A stretch of 11,758 nucleotides of DNA from Oscillospiraceae bacterium (GTDB lineage: Bacteria > Bacillota > Clostridia > Oscillospirales > Ruminococcaceae): assembly GCA_017451665.1 (NCBI GenBank), contig JAFTNX010000180.1, forward strand, positions 1 to 11,758, written 5' to 3'. The notes under the pieces were generated by a model that was given only the letters and a program-made list of their open reading frames with translations, was not told the DNA's origin and did not search any database. The position numbers and the translations under genes were made by a program. The number at the start of each line of letters is the position of its first letter. Within the stretch, counting starts at the first letter, position 1. Positions 5,070 to 11,758 of this stretch are shown one piece after another.

Positions 5070-6125
5070 ATGAATAACGAGTTTTTTGACGCACTTGGAC
5101 TGCTTGCCAAGGAAAACGGCATTGATATTGAGGTGCTTATTGAAAGAATCAAGCAGGGAATTTTAAAGGCTATCAAAAAGGAATACCCGGATACAGAAAA
5201 TATTCTTATCGACATCAACACAGAAAAGAATAAGTTTGATATGAAGCTTATCAAGACAGTTGTTGAGGGGGACCCTGTTGACGAGGCTAACGAAATCAAC
5301 ATTGACGTTGCAAAGACAATTACAAAGAGAGCTAAGGTTGGTGGAGTTGTAGAAATCAAGCTCAACAGCGCAAAATTCGGTCGTGTGGCTGCACAGCAGG
5401 CAAAACAGCAGATTAAGCACGACATCAAGGAAATCGAAAAGGAAAGACTTCTTGCGCAGTATGAAGATAAGGTGCATGAATGTGTATCAGCTACCGTTCA
5501 GAAGGTTGAACCTAATACACTCAATGCTATACTTACAATTGACAAGAACGAGGTTTATCTTGTGAGAAGCGAACAGATTCCTGATGAAACCCTTGAACCG
5601 GGCGACATTGTAAAGGTTTATGTTTGTGGAATTGCAAACCCTGAAAGAAAGCCTTCAATCAAGATTTCAAGAAAGCACAAGGACCTTGTAAAGAGACTTT
5701 TTGAACTTGAAGTTCCTGAAATTTACGACGGAACTGTTGAAGTCAAGTCAATTTCAAGAGAAGCTGGCTCAAGAAGCAAGATTGCTGTTTATTCAAAGGA
5801 CCCTAACGTTGACGCAATCGGCGCTTGTATCGGACCAAAGCGTTCAAGAATTTCCAAGATTGTTGAAGAGCTTAAGGGCGAAAAGATTGACCTTATCCTC
5901 TGGAGTGAGGACGACGCTGAATTTATTGGCAGAGCACTTTCACCTGCAACAGTAAAGAGCGTTGAAATTACAGGTACAGAGCCAAAGACCTGCAAGGTTG
6001 TTGTTCCTAATAACCAGCTTTCACTTGCTATCGGTAACAAGGGACAGAATGCTAAGCTTGCTTCAAGACTTACAGGCGGATATAAGATTGATATTATCCC
6101 TGAAAACGTTGTGGAAGAAGCGTAA
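5070..6125 (+). CDS. nusA: Transcription termination/antitermination factor NusA
   Basis: Binds RNA polymerase and nascent RNA to modulate pausing, termination and antitermination. At 351 residues it has the short Gram-positive form: RNAP-binding N-domain (about 1-125), S1 domain (about 133-200), KH1 (about 205-275) and KH2 (about 280-346), without the C-terminal acidic repeats of the E. coli protein. KH2 keeps its GxxG loop as GNKG (322-325) in LAIGNKGQNAKLASRLTGG. In KH1 the loop reads GPKR (255-258) where GPKG is usual, from a CGT codon in place of GGT, while the flanking SRISKIVEELKGEKIDLILW is conserved. AGGAGG (5052-5057) and AAAGG (5062-5066) precede the ATG. The stop overlaps the next start by one base (TAATG), which suggests translational coupling. 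The leader terminator upstream of rimP may give NusA autoregulation. Confidence 0.96.
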   Translation: MNNEFFDALGLLAKENGIDIEVLIERIKQGILKAIKKEYPDTENILIDINTEKNKFDMKLIKTVVEGDPVDEANEINIDVAKTITKRAKVGGVVEIKLNSAKFGRVAAQQAKQQIKHDIKEIEKERLLAQYEDKVHECVSATVQKVEPNTLNAILTIDKNEVYLVRSEQIPDETLEPGDIVKVYVCGIANPERKPSIKISRKHKDLVKRLFELEVPEIYDGTVEVKSISREAGSRSKIAVYSKDPNVDAIGACIGPKRSRISKIVEELKGEKIDLILWSEDDAEFIGRALSPATVKSVEITGTEPKTCKVVVPNNQLSLAIGNKGQNAKLASRLTGGYKIDIIPENVVEEA

Positions 6126-6397
6126 TGAATATGAAAACTAAAAAAATTCCGATGAGAATGTGCCTCGGCTGTGGCGAAATGAAGCCGAAAAAAGACCTTG
6201 TAAGGGCTGTTAAAAACAAGGAGGGGGAAATTTCTCTTGACCTTACAGGAAAAAAATCGGGCAGAGGTGCTTATATCTGTAAAGATATGGAATGCTTTAA
6301 AAAGGCAAGAAAAGCAAGAAAGTTTGAAAAGGAATTTTCTTGTAAGATAGAAGACGAAATTTATGATTTGATGGAAAAGGAGCTTTGTGATGAGTGA
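6125..6397 (+). CDS. rnpM: YlxR family RNA-binding protein, RNase P modulator RnpM
   Basis: A 90-residue basic protein of the YlxR/DUF448 family. The Bacillus subtilis member was shown to bind and modulate RNase P, hence the name RnpM. Family motifs are CLGCGEMKPKKDLVRAV (13-29), the GKKSGRGAY loop (42-50) thought to contact RNA, and a following helix ECFKKARKARKFEKEF. Four cysteines (13, 16, 52, 57) are spaced so that they might bind a metal; this is inference. The ATG at 6125 overlaps the nusA stop; a second ATG two codons later is a possible start. It lies in the invariant nusA-ylxR-ylxQ-infB order, and its end overlaps ylxQ by 8 bases. Confidence 0.93.
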   Translation: MNMKTKKIPMRMCLGCGEMKPKKDLVRAVKNKEGEISLDLTGKKSGRGAYICKDMECFKKARKARKFEKEFSCKIEDEIYDLMEKELCDE

Positions 6398-6713
6398 TAT
6401 AATGGGAACAATCACAATGTGCAGACGTGCAGGTAAGCTTCAGATGGGAATGGATATGATGAAGGATTCCTGCGTAAACGGAATTGCAAAGGGAGTTCTT
6501 GTTGCAGATAATATTTCCGAAAAATCACTTAAAGAAGTAAAATTTGTCTGTAAAAAATACAATGTGCCGATTTATTCTTTGGGAATTTCTATGGACGAGG
6601 TAGGAATTAAGCTCGGGAAGAAAATCGGAATATGCTCTGTCTGTGACAAGGGCTTTATGAAAAAAATCGGAAGCGTTCTGGAGGAAATCCAAAACGACAC
6701 CGAAATTCTTTAA
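6390..6713 (+). CDS. ylxQ: YlxQ, L7Ae family kink-turn RNA-binding protein
   Basis: A 107-residue protein of the L7Ae/L30e/S12e fold, which binds kink-turn RNA. MGTITMCRRAGKLQMGMDMM near the N-terminus and GVLVADNISEKSLKEVKFVC, then KYNVPIYSLG, follow the family pattern (AGK...G, LVLxAxDxS, YNVP). The exact cellular role is not settled; its place between ylxR and infB suggests a ribosome- or RNase-P-linked function. AAAAGGAG (6375-6382) sits 7 nt before the ATG at 6390. A GTG at 6387 is in frame directly before it but is too close to the ribosome binding site to be preferred. The start lies inside the end of rnpM, implying coupling. Confidence 0.9.
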   Translation: MSDIMGTITMCRRAGKLQMGMDMMKDSCVNGIAKGVLVADNISEKSLKEVKFVCKKYNVPIYSLGISMDEVGIKLGKKIGICSVCDKGFMKKIGSVLEEIQNDTEIL

Positions 6714-6732
6714 ACGGAGGATATTTTAGCCT

Positions 6733-9300
6733 ATGAACGAAAAGATTAAATATAAGCTTTCAGAACTTGCAAAAGACCTTAATGTATCAAACAACGACCT
6801 TATCAACCTTCTCTCTGAAAAGTTTGATGGTGCAAAGAAGGGTATTACTTCACTTAAAGGCGAAGAAGTAAACTATGCCCTTGAATACTATACTCAGAAA
6901 AATCAGGTTAAGAGCTTTGATGAGTATTTTACTGCTACTGCTGTTAAAAAGGAAGTAGTAAGGGAAGAAAATAAGGAAGTAGTCAAGGAAGAAAAGCCTG
7001 CTGTCAAGAAGACAGAAAAAGCAGAAAAGCCTGCTCCAAAGGCTGAAAAGACTGAAAAACCTGCTAAGAAGGCTGAACCTAAAAAGGAAATGCCAAAGGC
7101 TGAAAAGGTTGCTCCTAAGGTTGAAAAGAAGCCTGAGGTTAAGTCTGAACCACCAAAGCAGGAAACTAAAAAGCCTGAGCCTGCTCCTGCACCTGCTATG
7201 AGAAATGACAAGAAGAAGGACAAGGGCCCTGCTAAGAAAAAGGACATCAAGATGAAGACTCAGCTTGTGTCAAATGTAAAGACAGAGGTTGGCTATACTG
7301 TTGTTAAGGAAGAGGCTGATACAAAACAGCGTCACGTTGACACAAGAGGAAGCTATATTGACCTTGACAAGTATAATGAAAAATACGACAATCTTGCCGG
7401 TGCTGCAAGAGGTAAGAATAAGGATAACTATTCTAAAAAGCAGAAGCTTACTCAGAAGTCACAGCAGCATAAGAAACAGCAGTTCTCAAACAAGAAGGAA
7501 ACTGAAGCTGAAAAGCTCAGAAGACTTGAGCTTGAAAGAGCAAGAAAGCAGCAGCTTAAGGTTCTTATTCCTGATGAAATCGTTGTTTCAGAGCTTGCTA
7601 CAAGACTTAAGGTTACTGCGACAGAAGTTATCAAGAAGCTTATGGGACTTGGCGTGTTTGCGTCAATCAATGAGGTAATTGACTTTGATACTGCGTCACT
7701 TGTTGCAGAAGAACTTGGCGCTAAGGTTGAAAAGGAAATTATCGTTACAATCGAAGAAAGACTTATCGTTGACGAAGAGGACAAGGCAGAAGACCTTCAG
7801 GAAAGATGCCCTGTTGTAGTTGTTATGGGACACGTTGACCACGGTAAGACTTCTATCCTCGACAGAATCAGAAATGCACACGTTACTGACGGCGAAGCCG
7901 GTGGTATTACACAGCATATCGGTGCATATCAGGTTAACTATCAGGGCAAGGATATTACATTCCTTGATACTCCTGGACACGAAGCGTTTACTTCAATGAG
8001 AGCAAGAGGTGCTGATATTACTGATATCGCAATCCTTGTTGTTGCTGCTGACGACGGTATTATGCCACAGACAGTTGAATCTATCAACCACGCTAAGGCG
8101 GCAGGCGTTTCAATTATTGTTGCTATCAATAAGATGGATAAGGAAACTGCAAACCCTGAAAGAGTCAAGCAGGAGCTTACTGAACATTCACTTGTTGTTG
8201 AAGAATGGGGTGGCGACGTTATCGCTGTTCCTGTTTCTGCAAAAACAGGTATGGGTATTGACGACCTTCTTGAAAATATCCTTCTTGTTGCAGAAGTAAA
8301 GGAACTTAAGGCTAACCCTGACAGACTTGCAAAGGGTACAGTTATCGAAGCAAGACTTGACAAGGGTAAGGGTCCTGTTGCTACAATCCTTGTTCAGAAT
8401 GGTACTCTTAAGTCAGGTGACGTTATTATCGCAGGTACTGCTGTTGGTAGAGTAAGAACTATGACAAACGACAAGGGCGAGCTTGTTCATGAGGCAGGCC
8501 CAAGCTGTCCTGTTGAAATTACAGGTCTTGCAGAGGTTCCTATGAGTGGTGACATCTTTAACGCTGTTGCTGACGAAAGACTTGCAAGAGAGCTTGTTGA
8601 ACAGAGAAAGTACAGCGCTAAGGAAGAACAGTTCAAGCAGTATCAGAAGGTTACTCTTGATAACCTGTTCAGCCAGATTTCACAGGGCGAAATGAAGGAG
8701 CTTCCAATTATCGTCAAGGCTGACGTTCAGGGTTCAGTTGAAGCCGTTAAGCAGAGCCTTGAAAAGCTTACAAACGAGGAAGTAAGAGTTAAGGTAATTC
8801 ACGGGGCTGTTGGTGCTGTTTCAGAAAGCGACGTTATGCTTGCAAGTGCTTCAAATGCAATTATCGTAGGCTTTAACGTAAGACCTGACCCGGTTGCAAA
8901 GAGCAGTGCAGAGCGTGACGGCGTTGATATCAGACTTTACAGAATTATCTATGACGCAATCGAAGAAATTTCTACTGCTATGAAGGGTATGCTTGCTCCT
9001 AAGTACAGAGAGGTTGAAACTGCAAGAATTGAAGTACGTCAGGTTTATAAGATTACAAACGTAGGTGCTGTTGCAGGCTGTTACGTTGTTGACGGGAAAA
9101 TCGGCAGAAACGACCAGATTCGTATTGTCCGTGACGGTATTATCAGTGCAGATGAGAAGATGTCAAGCTTAAATAGCTTCAAGGACGATATGAAGGAAGT
9201 TGCAAGCGGTTATGAATGTGGTATTACTCTTGAAAAATTCAACGACTTCAAGGAAGGCGATATTTTTGAGGGCTATATCATGGAAGAATACAGAGATTAA
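6733..9300 (+). CDS. infB: Translation initiation factor IF-2
   Basis: GTPase that places initiator fMet-tRNA on the 30S subunit and drives subunit joining. The protein has 855 residues. Domains: a first IF2_N module (about 3-57); a Lys/Glu/Pro/Ala-rich, low-complexity linker (about 75-170) with repeated KAEK and KPEP-like units; a basic helical stretch (about 225-275); a second IF2_N module (277-335); and the G domain with G1 GHVDHGKT (366-373), switch I GGITQHIGAY, G3 DTPGH (412-416), G4 NKMD (466-469) and G5 SAK (502-504). The EF-Tu-like domain 2, IF2 domain 3 and the C-terminal fMet-tRNA-binding domain follow to the end. All signature residues are intact. GGAGG (6716-6720) precedes the ATG. 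Codon use is biased to GTT, GCT and CTT, as expected for high expression. Confidence 0.98.
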   Translation: MNEKIKYKLSELAKDLNVSNNDLINLLSEKFDGAKKGITSLKGEEVNYALEYYTQKNQVKSFDEYFTATAVKKEVVREENKEVVKEEKPAVKKTEKAEKPAPKAEKTEKPAKKAEPKKEMPKAEKVAPKVEKKPEVKSEPPKQETKKPEPAPAPAMRNDKKKDKGPAKKKDIKMKTQLVSNVKTEVGYTVVKEEADTKQRHVDTRGSYIDLDKYNEKYDNLAGAARGKNKDNYSKKQKLTQKSQQHKKQQFSNKKETEAEKLRRLELERARKQQLKVLIPDEIVVSELATRLKVTATEVIKKLMGLGVFASINEVIDFDTASLVAEELGAKVEKEIIVTIEERLIVDEEDKAEDLQERCPVVVVMGHVDHGKTSILDRIRNAHVTDGEAGGITQHIGAYQVNYQGKDITFLDTPGHEAFTSMRARGADITDIAILVVAADDGIMPQTVESINHAKAAGVSIIVAINKMDKETANPERVKQELTEHSLVVEEWGGDVIAVPVSAKTGMGIDDLLENILLVAEVKELKANPDRLAKGTVIEARLDKGKGPVATILVQNGTLKSGDVIIAGTAVGRVRTMTNDKGELVHEAGPSCPVEITGLAEVPMSGDIFNAVADERLARELVEQRKYSAKEEQFKQYQKVTLDNLFSQISQGEMKELPIIVKADVQGSVEAVKQSLEKLTNEEVRVKVIHGAVGAVSESDVMLASASNAIIVGFNVRPDPVAKSSAERDGVDIRLYRIIYDAIEEISTAMKGMLAPKYREVETARIEVRQVYKITNVGAVAGCYVVDGKIGRNDQIRIVRDGIISADEKMSSLNSFKDDMKEVASGYECGITLEKFNDFKEGDIFEGYIMEEYRD

Positions 9301-9318
9301 GTATAGAAAGGTATATTT

Positions 9319-9696
9319 ATGGCTAATTTTAAAGCTGGCAGAATGAGTGAAGACCTGAGAAGAATTATTTCAGCAAAAATGCGTGAGCTTAAGGACCCAC
9401 GACTCAAGGGTGGAATGATGCTTACTGTTGTGAGATGTGAAGTTTCGGGGGACGGCTCTTTTGCAAAAATATATATTTCCAGCCTTGACGGTTTTGAAAA
9501 TGCAAAAGAGGCTGTCAAGGGACTTGAAAGTGCAAAGGGCTTTTTAAAGCGTGAAATCAGTAATGTTCTGAAGCTGAGAAAATGCCCTGAGCTTAAGTTT
9601 ATCGCTGATAACAGCGCTGAACACAGCGTTGCGATAAATAAAATCTTAAGAGGTTTTTCTGAAAAGGAAACTGAAGAAGAAACAGACGAGGAATAA
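9319..9696 (+). CDS. rbfA: 30S ribosome-binding factor RbfA
   Basis: A 125-residue KH-fold protein that binds the 30S subunit near the 16S rRNA 5' helix and assists late maturation. Its N-terminus MANFKAGRMSEDLRRIISAK, KDPRL (25-29), the strand MLTVVRCEVSGDGSFAKIYISS and the helix FLKREISNVLKLRKCPELKF match the family closely. The C-terminus is a short acidic tail (KETEEETDEE), common in the family. AGAAAGG (9304-9310) precedes the ATG. It starts 18 nt after infB, its usual neighbour. Confidence 0.95.
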   Translation: MANFKAGRMSEDLRRIISAKMRELKDPRLKGGMMLTVVRCEVSGDGSFAKIYISSLDGFENAKEAVKGLESAKGFLKREISNVLKLRKCPELKFIADNSAEHSVAINKILRGFSEKETEEETDEE

Positions 9697-9723
9697 TATA
9701 CTATATAATAAAGGGAGAAATTT

Positions 9724-10677
9724 ATGGATTTTTCGAAGATTAAGAGTTTTCTTGAATCTTGCGACAATGTTACTATCCTTACTCACAAAAGCCCTGACGG
9801 AGATACCCTTGGAGCAGGCTTTGCTCTTTGCAGATATTTGAGACTTCAGGGCAAAAAGGCTAATGTAGTAAATTCTGACGAGTTTCCTGAAAGATATGCT
9901 TTTTTGTATGAAGGCTATGAACCTATGAAGTTTGTGGAAAAGACAGTTATCGCTGTTGATATTGCAGACACAAAGCTTTTAGGACACAACCTTGAGGAGT
10001 ATGAAAAAGAGGGAAAAATTGACTTGTGTATCGACCACCACGTTTCAAATAAGTATTACGCAAAATACACTTATGTAAATGCAAGTGCGTCGGCTGCCTG
10101 TCAGATAATGTATGAGCTTTTCAGATTTATGGACGCTGAAATCGACAGAATTATTGCAAGATGTCTTTATACGGGAATTGCTACCGATACCGGCTGTTTT
10201 AAATACGAAAACACCACTTCGGCTGCACATATTGCCGTTAGTGAGCTTATGAAATACAACATCGACTATGCTACAATAAACAGAAAAATGTTTGACGTTA
10301 AGAGCAGGGCGAGAATTAAAATCGAGCAGGCTGTTACAAACGATATGGAATTTCTTTTTGACGGAAAGTGTGCTGTGATGATTATTACTACACAGATGAT
10401 GGAGGAAAGTGGTATCGAGCCGGCTGAATTTGAAGGACTTGCGTCAATTCCTTTGCAGGTTGAAGGGGTTGAAATGGGTATTACCGTAAAACAGCGTCAC
10501 GAAAATGTTTATAAGCTGTCGGTGAGAACTACTGAAACTATTGACGCATCAAAATTCTGTCAGCAGTTTGGTGGCGGAGGCCATATCAGAGCTGCGGGCT
10601 GTGAGCTTAATGGTACTCTTGACGAGGTTAAGAAGATTATTGAGGATAATGCGTCAAAGCTGTTTGGAGTAAAGTAA
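9724..10677 (+). CDS. nrnA: DHH-family nano-RNase / pAp phosphatase NrnA
   Basis: A 317-residue DHH/DHHA1 phosphoesterase. In Firmicutes NrnA degrades 2-5 nt RNAs and dephosphorylates 3'-phosphoadenosine 5'-phosphate. The metal-binding motifs are all present: HKSPDGDTLG (21-30) with H21, D25 and D27; VDIAD with D79; DHH (104-106); and GIATDTGCFKYENT with D155. The DHHA1 domain ends with the substrate-binding FGGGGHIRAAG (282-292). These motifs and the length fit NrnA rather than GdpP, which has extra N-terminal domains, or RecJ, which is longer. AAAGGGAG (9710-9717) precedes the ATG. Its place between rbfA and truB is the usual Firmicutes arrangement. Confidence 0.93.
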   Translation: MDFSKIKSFLESCDNVTILTHKSPDGDTLGAGFALCRYLRLQGKKANVVNSDEFPERYAFLYEGYEPMKFVEKTVIAVDIADTKLLGHNLEEYEKEGKIDLCIDHHVSNKYYAKYTYVNASASAACQIMYELFRFMDAEIDRIIARCLYTGIATDTGCFKYENTTSAAHIAVSELMKYNIDYATINRKMFDVKSRARIKIEQAVTNDMEFLFDGKCAVMIITTQMMEESGIEPAEFEGLASIPLQVEGVEMGITVKQRHENVYKLSVRTTETIDASKFCQQFGGGGHIRAAGCELNGTLDEVKKIIEDNASKLFGVK

Positions 10678-10678
10678 A

Positions 10679-11575
10679 TTGGACGGTATTATTGTTATTT
10701 ATAAGGAAAAGGACTGGACGTCCTTTGACGTTGTTGCAAAGCTGAGAGGGATTTTTCACGAAAAAAGAATAGGTCACGGTGGGACTCTTGACCCTATGGC
10801 TGAGGGCGTACTTCCTGTTTTTGTGGGGAAGTCTGCAAGGGCGTGCGATATGCTACCCTGTGAAGAAAAGGAGTATGTAGCAGGCTTTGAGCTTGGTATG
10901 ACTTCCGACACTCTTGACATTACAGGAAAGGTTTCTAAAAAAAAGCAGACTTCTTTTACAAAAAATGAAATCTGCGACGCCTGTGGGAAATTTGTAGGGG
11001 ATATTTTGCAGATTCCACCTATGTACAGCGCTATAAAAATCAACGGAAAAAAGCTCTATGACCTTGCAAGAGAGGGAAAAACCGTTGAGCGTGAACCACG
11101 ACCTGTTACCGTTTATGAAATTGAAGTGCTTGACTTCTGCGAAAAGACACAAACGGGAAAAATGCGTGTAAAATGCAAAAAAGGCACATACATTCGCTCA
11201 ATTATTGACGATTTGGGAAAAGAGCTTGGCTGTGGAGCTGTTATGACAAGCCTTGAAAGAACGGCTTCGGCAGGGTTTGTGAAGGCTGACGCTCTGAGAA
11301 TTTCTCAGGTTGAGGAGATTTTTAACAGGGGCGAAATCGAAAATGTGCTTATGAATGTTGAAAAAGCCTTTGACAAAGCCTATGAGGGCAGGGTTTTTCT
11401 GTCGGAAAGACTCACCCACCTTTATAAAAACGGAGTTAAGCTTTCTGTGGGGCAGGAGGGACTTGTGGTTAAAAACCAGAGCGAAACTATGCTTGCATAC
11501 GGAAGCGAAGGGGAGTTTTTGGGGCTTTGCTGTGAATGTGACGGCGTTATAAAGCAGGTTAAGAATTTTTATTAA
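10679..11575 (+). CDS. truB: tRNA pseudouridine-55 synthase TruB
   Basis: Converts U55 of the tRNA T-loop to pseudouridine. The 298-residue protein contains the TruB motif RIGHGGTLDPMAEGVL (30-45), with D38 as the catalytic nucleophile, plus LQIPPMYSAIKINGKKLYDLAREG and GTYIRSIIDDLG (from 169), all conserved. A C-terminal PUA-like segment follows. The start is a TTG at 10679, one base after the nrnA stop, supported by GGAG (10666-10669) nine bases upstream; there is no ATG near the conserved N-terminus (DGIIVIYKEKDWTSFDVV). The one-base gap suggests translational coupling with nrnA. Confidence 0.96.
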   Translation: MDGIIVIYKEKDWTSFDVVAKLRGIFHEKRIGHGGTLDPMAEGVLPVFVGKSARACDMLPCEEKEYVAGFELGMTSDTLDITGKVSKKKQTSFTKNEICDACGKFVGDILQIPPMYSAIKINGKKLYDLAREGKTVEREPRPVTVYEIEVLDFCEKTQTGKMRVKCKKGTYIRSIIDDLGKELGCGAVMTSLERTASAGFVKADALRISQVEEIFNRGEIENVLMNVEKAFDKAYEGRVFLSERLTHLYKNGVKLSVGQEGLVVKNQSETMLAYGSEGEFLGLCCECDGVIKQVKNFY

Positions 11576-11580
11576 GCCCA

Positions 11581-11633
11581 AGGAGGGACAAGTTTTTTTG
11601 AAAAAGAATATATTTTATGACAGTGTCCCTTTT
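11581..11633 (+). other. Stem pairing the ribF ribosome binding site with its own coding region
   Basis: AGGAGGGACA (11581-11590), which contains the ribF Shine-Dalgarno, can pair over 10 bp with TGTCCCTTTT (11624-11633) in ribF codons 9-12 (8 Watson-Crick and 2 G.U pairs), across a 33-nt loop holding the TTG start. The right arm runs into a T5 tract, so the shape also resembles a weak terminator. It may limit ribF translation; no regulator is implied by the sequence. Confidence 0.4.
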
Positions 11634-11758
11634 TGTGATAAAAAAACAGCTGTGGCTATGGGGATTTTTGACGGAGTACATCTCGGCCACAGAAGTGTTA
11701 TAAAAGAGGCAGTTTCCTTTAAGGAAAAGGACTTTATGGCTGTTGCCTTTACCTTTAA
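11598..11758 (+). CDS. ribF: Riboflavin kinase / FAD synthetase RibF (5' part only)
   Basis: Only the first 53 codons are inside the window; the gene runs off the right edge. GIFDGVHLGHRSVI (22-35) is the nucleotidyltransferase signature of the FAD synthetase domain of bifunctional RibF, which makes FMN from riboflavin and FAD from FMN. The following MAVAFTF matches the conserved next strand. The start is a TTG at 11598, ten bases after AGGAGGG (11581-11587). truB-ribF is the standard order in Firmicutes. The C-terminal kinase domain cannot be seen. Confidence 0.92.
   Translation, partial: MKKNIFYDSVPFCDKKTAVAMGIFDGVHLGHRSVIKEAVSFKEKDFMAVAFTF

Noticed and set aside
6387..6389. GTG as the start of ylxQ
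   Set aside because: It would leave only about 4 nt after AAAAGGAG; the directly following in-frame ATG at 6390 is better placed.
5789..6415. A 208-codon minus-strand frame across the nusA end and rnpM
   Set aside because: It is antisense to two conserved genes with intact motifs, and its translation resembles no protein family I recognise. It is a by-product of A+T-rich coding DNA.
6950..7250. Repetitive Lys/Glu/Pro/Ala coding stretch as a possible tandem repeat or insertion
   Set aside because: A variable charged linker is normal in IF-2 between its N-terminal modules and the G domain; the units are irregular and in frame.
9697..9709. TATACT and TATAAT as a -10 box for an internal promoter before nrnA
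   Set aside because: No -35-like hexamer is found 16-18 nt upstream of either, so these look like chance in an A+T-rich gap.

Overview
The window looks like a chromosomal segment of a low-GC Firmicute of the gut or rumen Clostridia, most likely Ruminococcus or a close relative. The reasons are a moderately A+T-rich composition with AGA-arginine and CTT-leucine rich codon use, strong GGAGG-type ribosome binding sites, several TTG starts, a Ruminococcus-type cellobiose phosphorylase, and a textbook Firmicutes nusA-infB gene order. I see no sign of a mobile element, tRNA, rRNA or CRISPR array.

Left part (1-3662, minus strand): a two-gene cellobiose-use operon. A good sigma-A promoter (TTGCAA-17-TATAAT, 3634-3662) and a perfect TAAACGTTTA palindrome just inside the transcript precede an aldose 1-epimerase-like gene, then cellobiose phosphorylase (cbp, GH94). 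The phosphorylase splits cellobiose into glucose 1-phosphate and glucose. The mutarotase probably equilibrates the anomers of the released glucose.

Middle (3663-4529): a regulatory stretch with one small gene. On the minus strand a near-consensus promoter (TTGACT-17-TATAAT, 3812-3840) is followed about 112 nt later by a rho-independent terminator, with no reading frame between. The predicted transcript has a strong 5' hairpin whose two G.U pairs make it better as minus-strand RNA, and an unstructured CU-rich linker that could pair with Shine-Dalgarno sequences. This is the best candidate here for an undescribed element: a small RNA. Next come repeated TTTTGTCA motifs, a 17-bp inverted repeat enclosing 62 nt, and a 68-residue two-helix membrane protein of the DUF378 family (minus strand). 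Divergent from it is the promoter of the translation operon, followed by a leader hairpin with a weak U-tract that resembles the NusA-dependent attenuator known upstream of rimP-nusA in Bacillus subtilis.

Right part (4530-11758, plus strand): rimP-nusA-rnpM(ylxR)-ylxQ-infB-rbfA-nrnA-truB-ribF (ribF cut by the window end). Genes are tightly packed (one 1-base overlap, one 8-base overlap, otherwise gaps of 1 to about 50 nt). They link ribosome maturation (RimP, RbfA), transcription elongation and termination (NusA), RNase P modulation (RnpM), a kink-turn binding L7Ae-type protein (YlxQ), translation initiation (IF2), nano-RNA/pAp turnover (NrnA), tRNA pseudouridine 55 formation (TruB) and FMN/FAD synthesis (RibF). 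All look intact. The one oddity is an arginine in place of the second glycine of the GxxG loop in the first KH domain of NusA.
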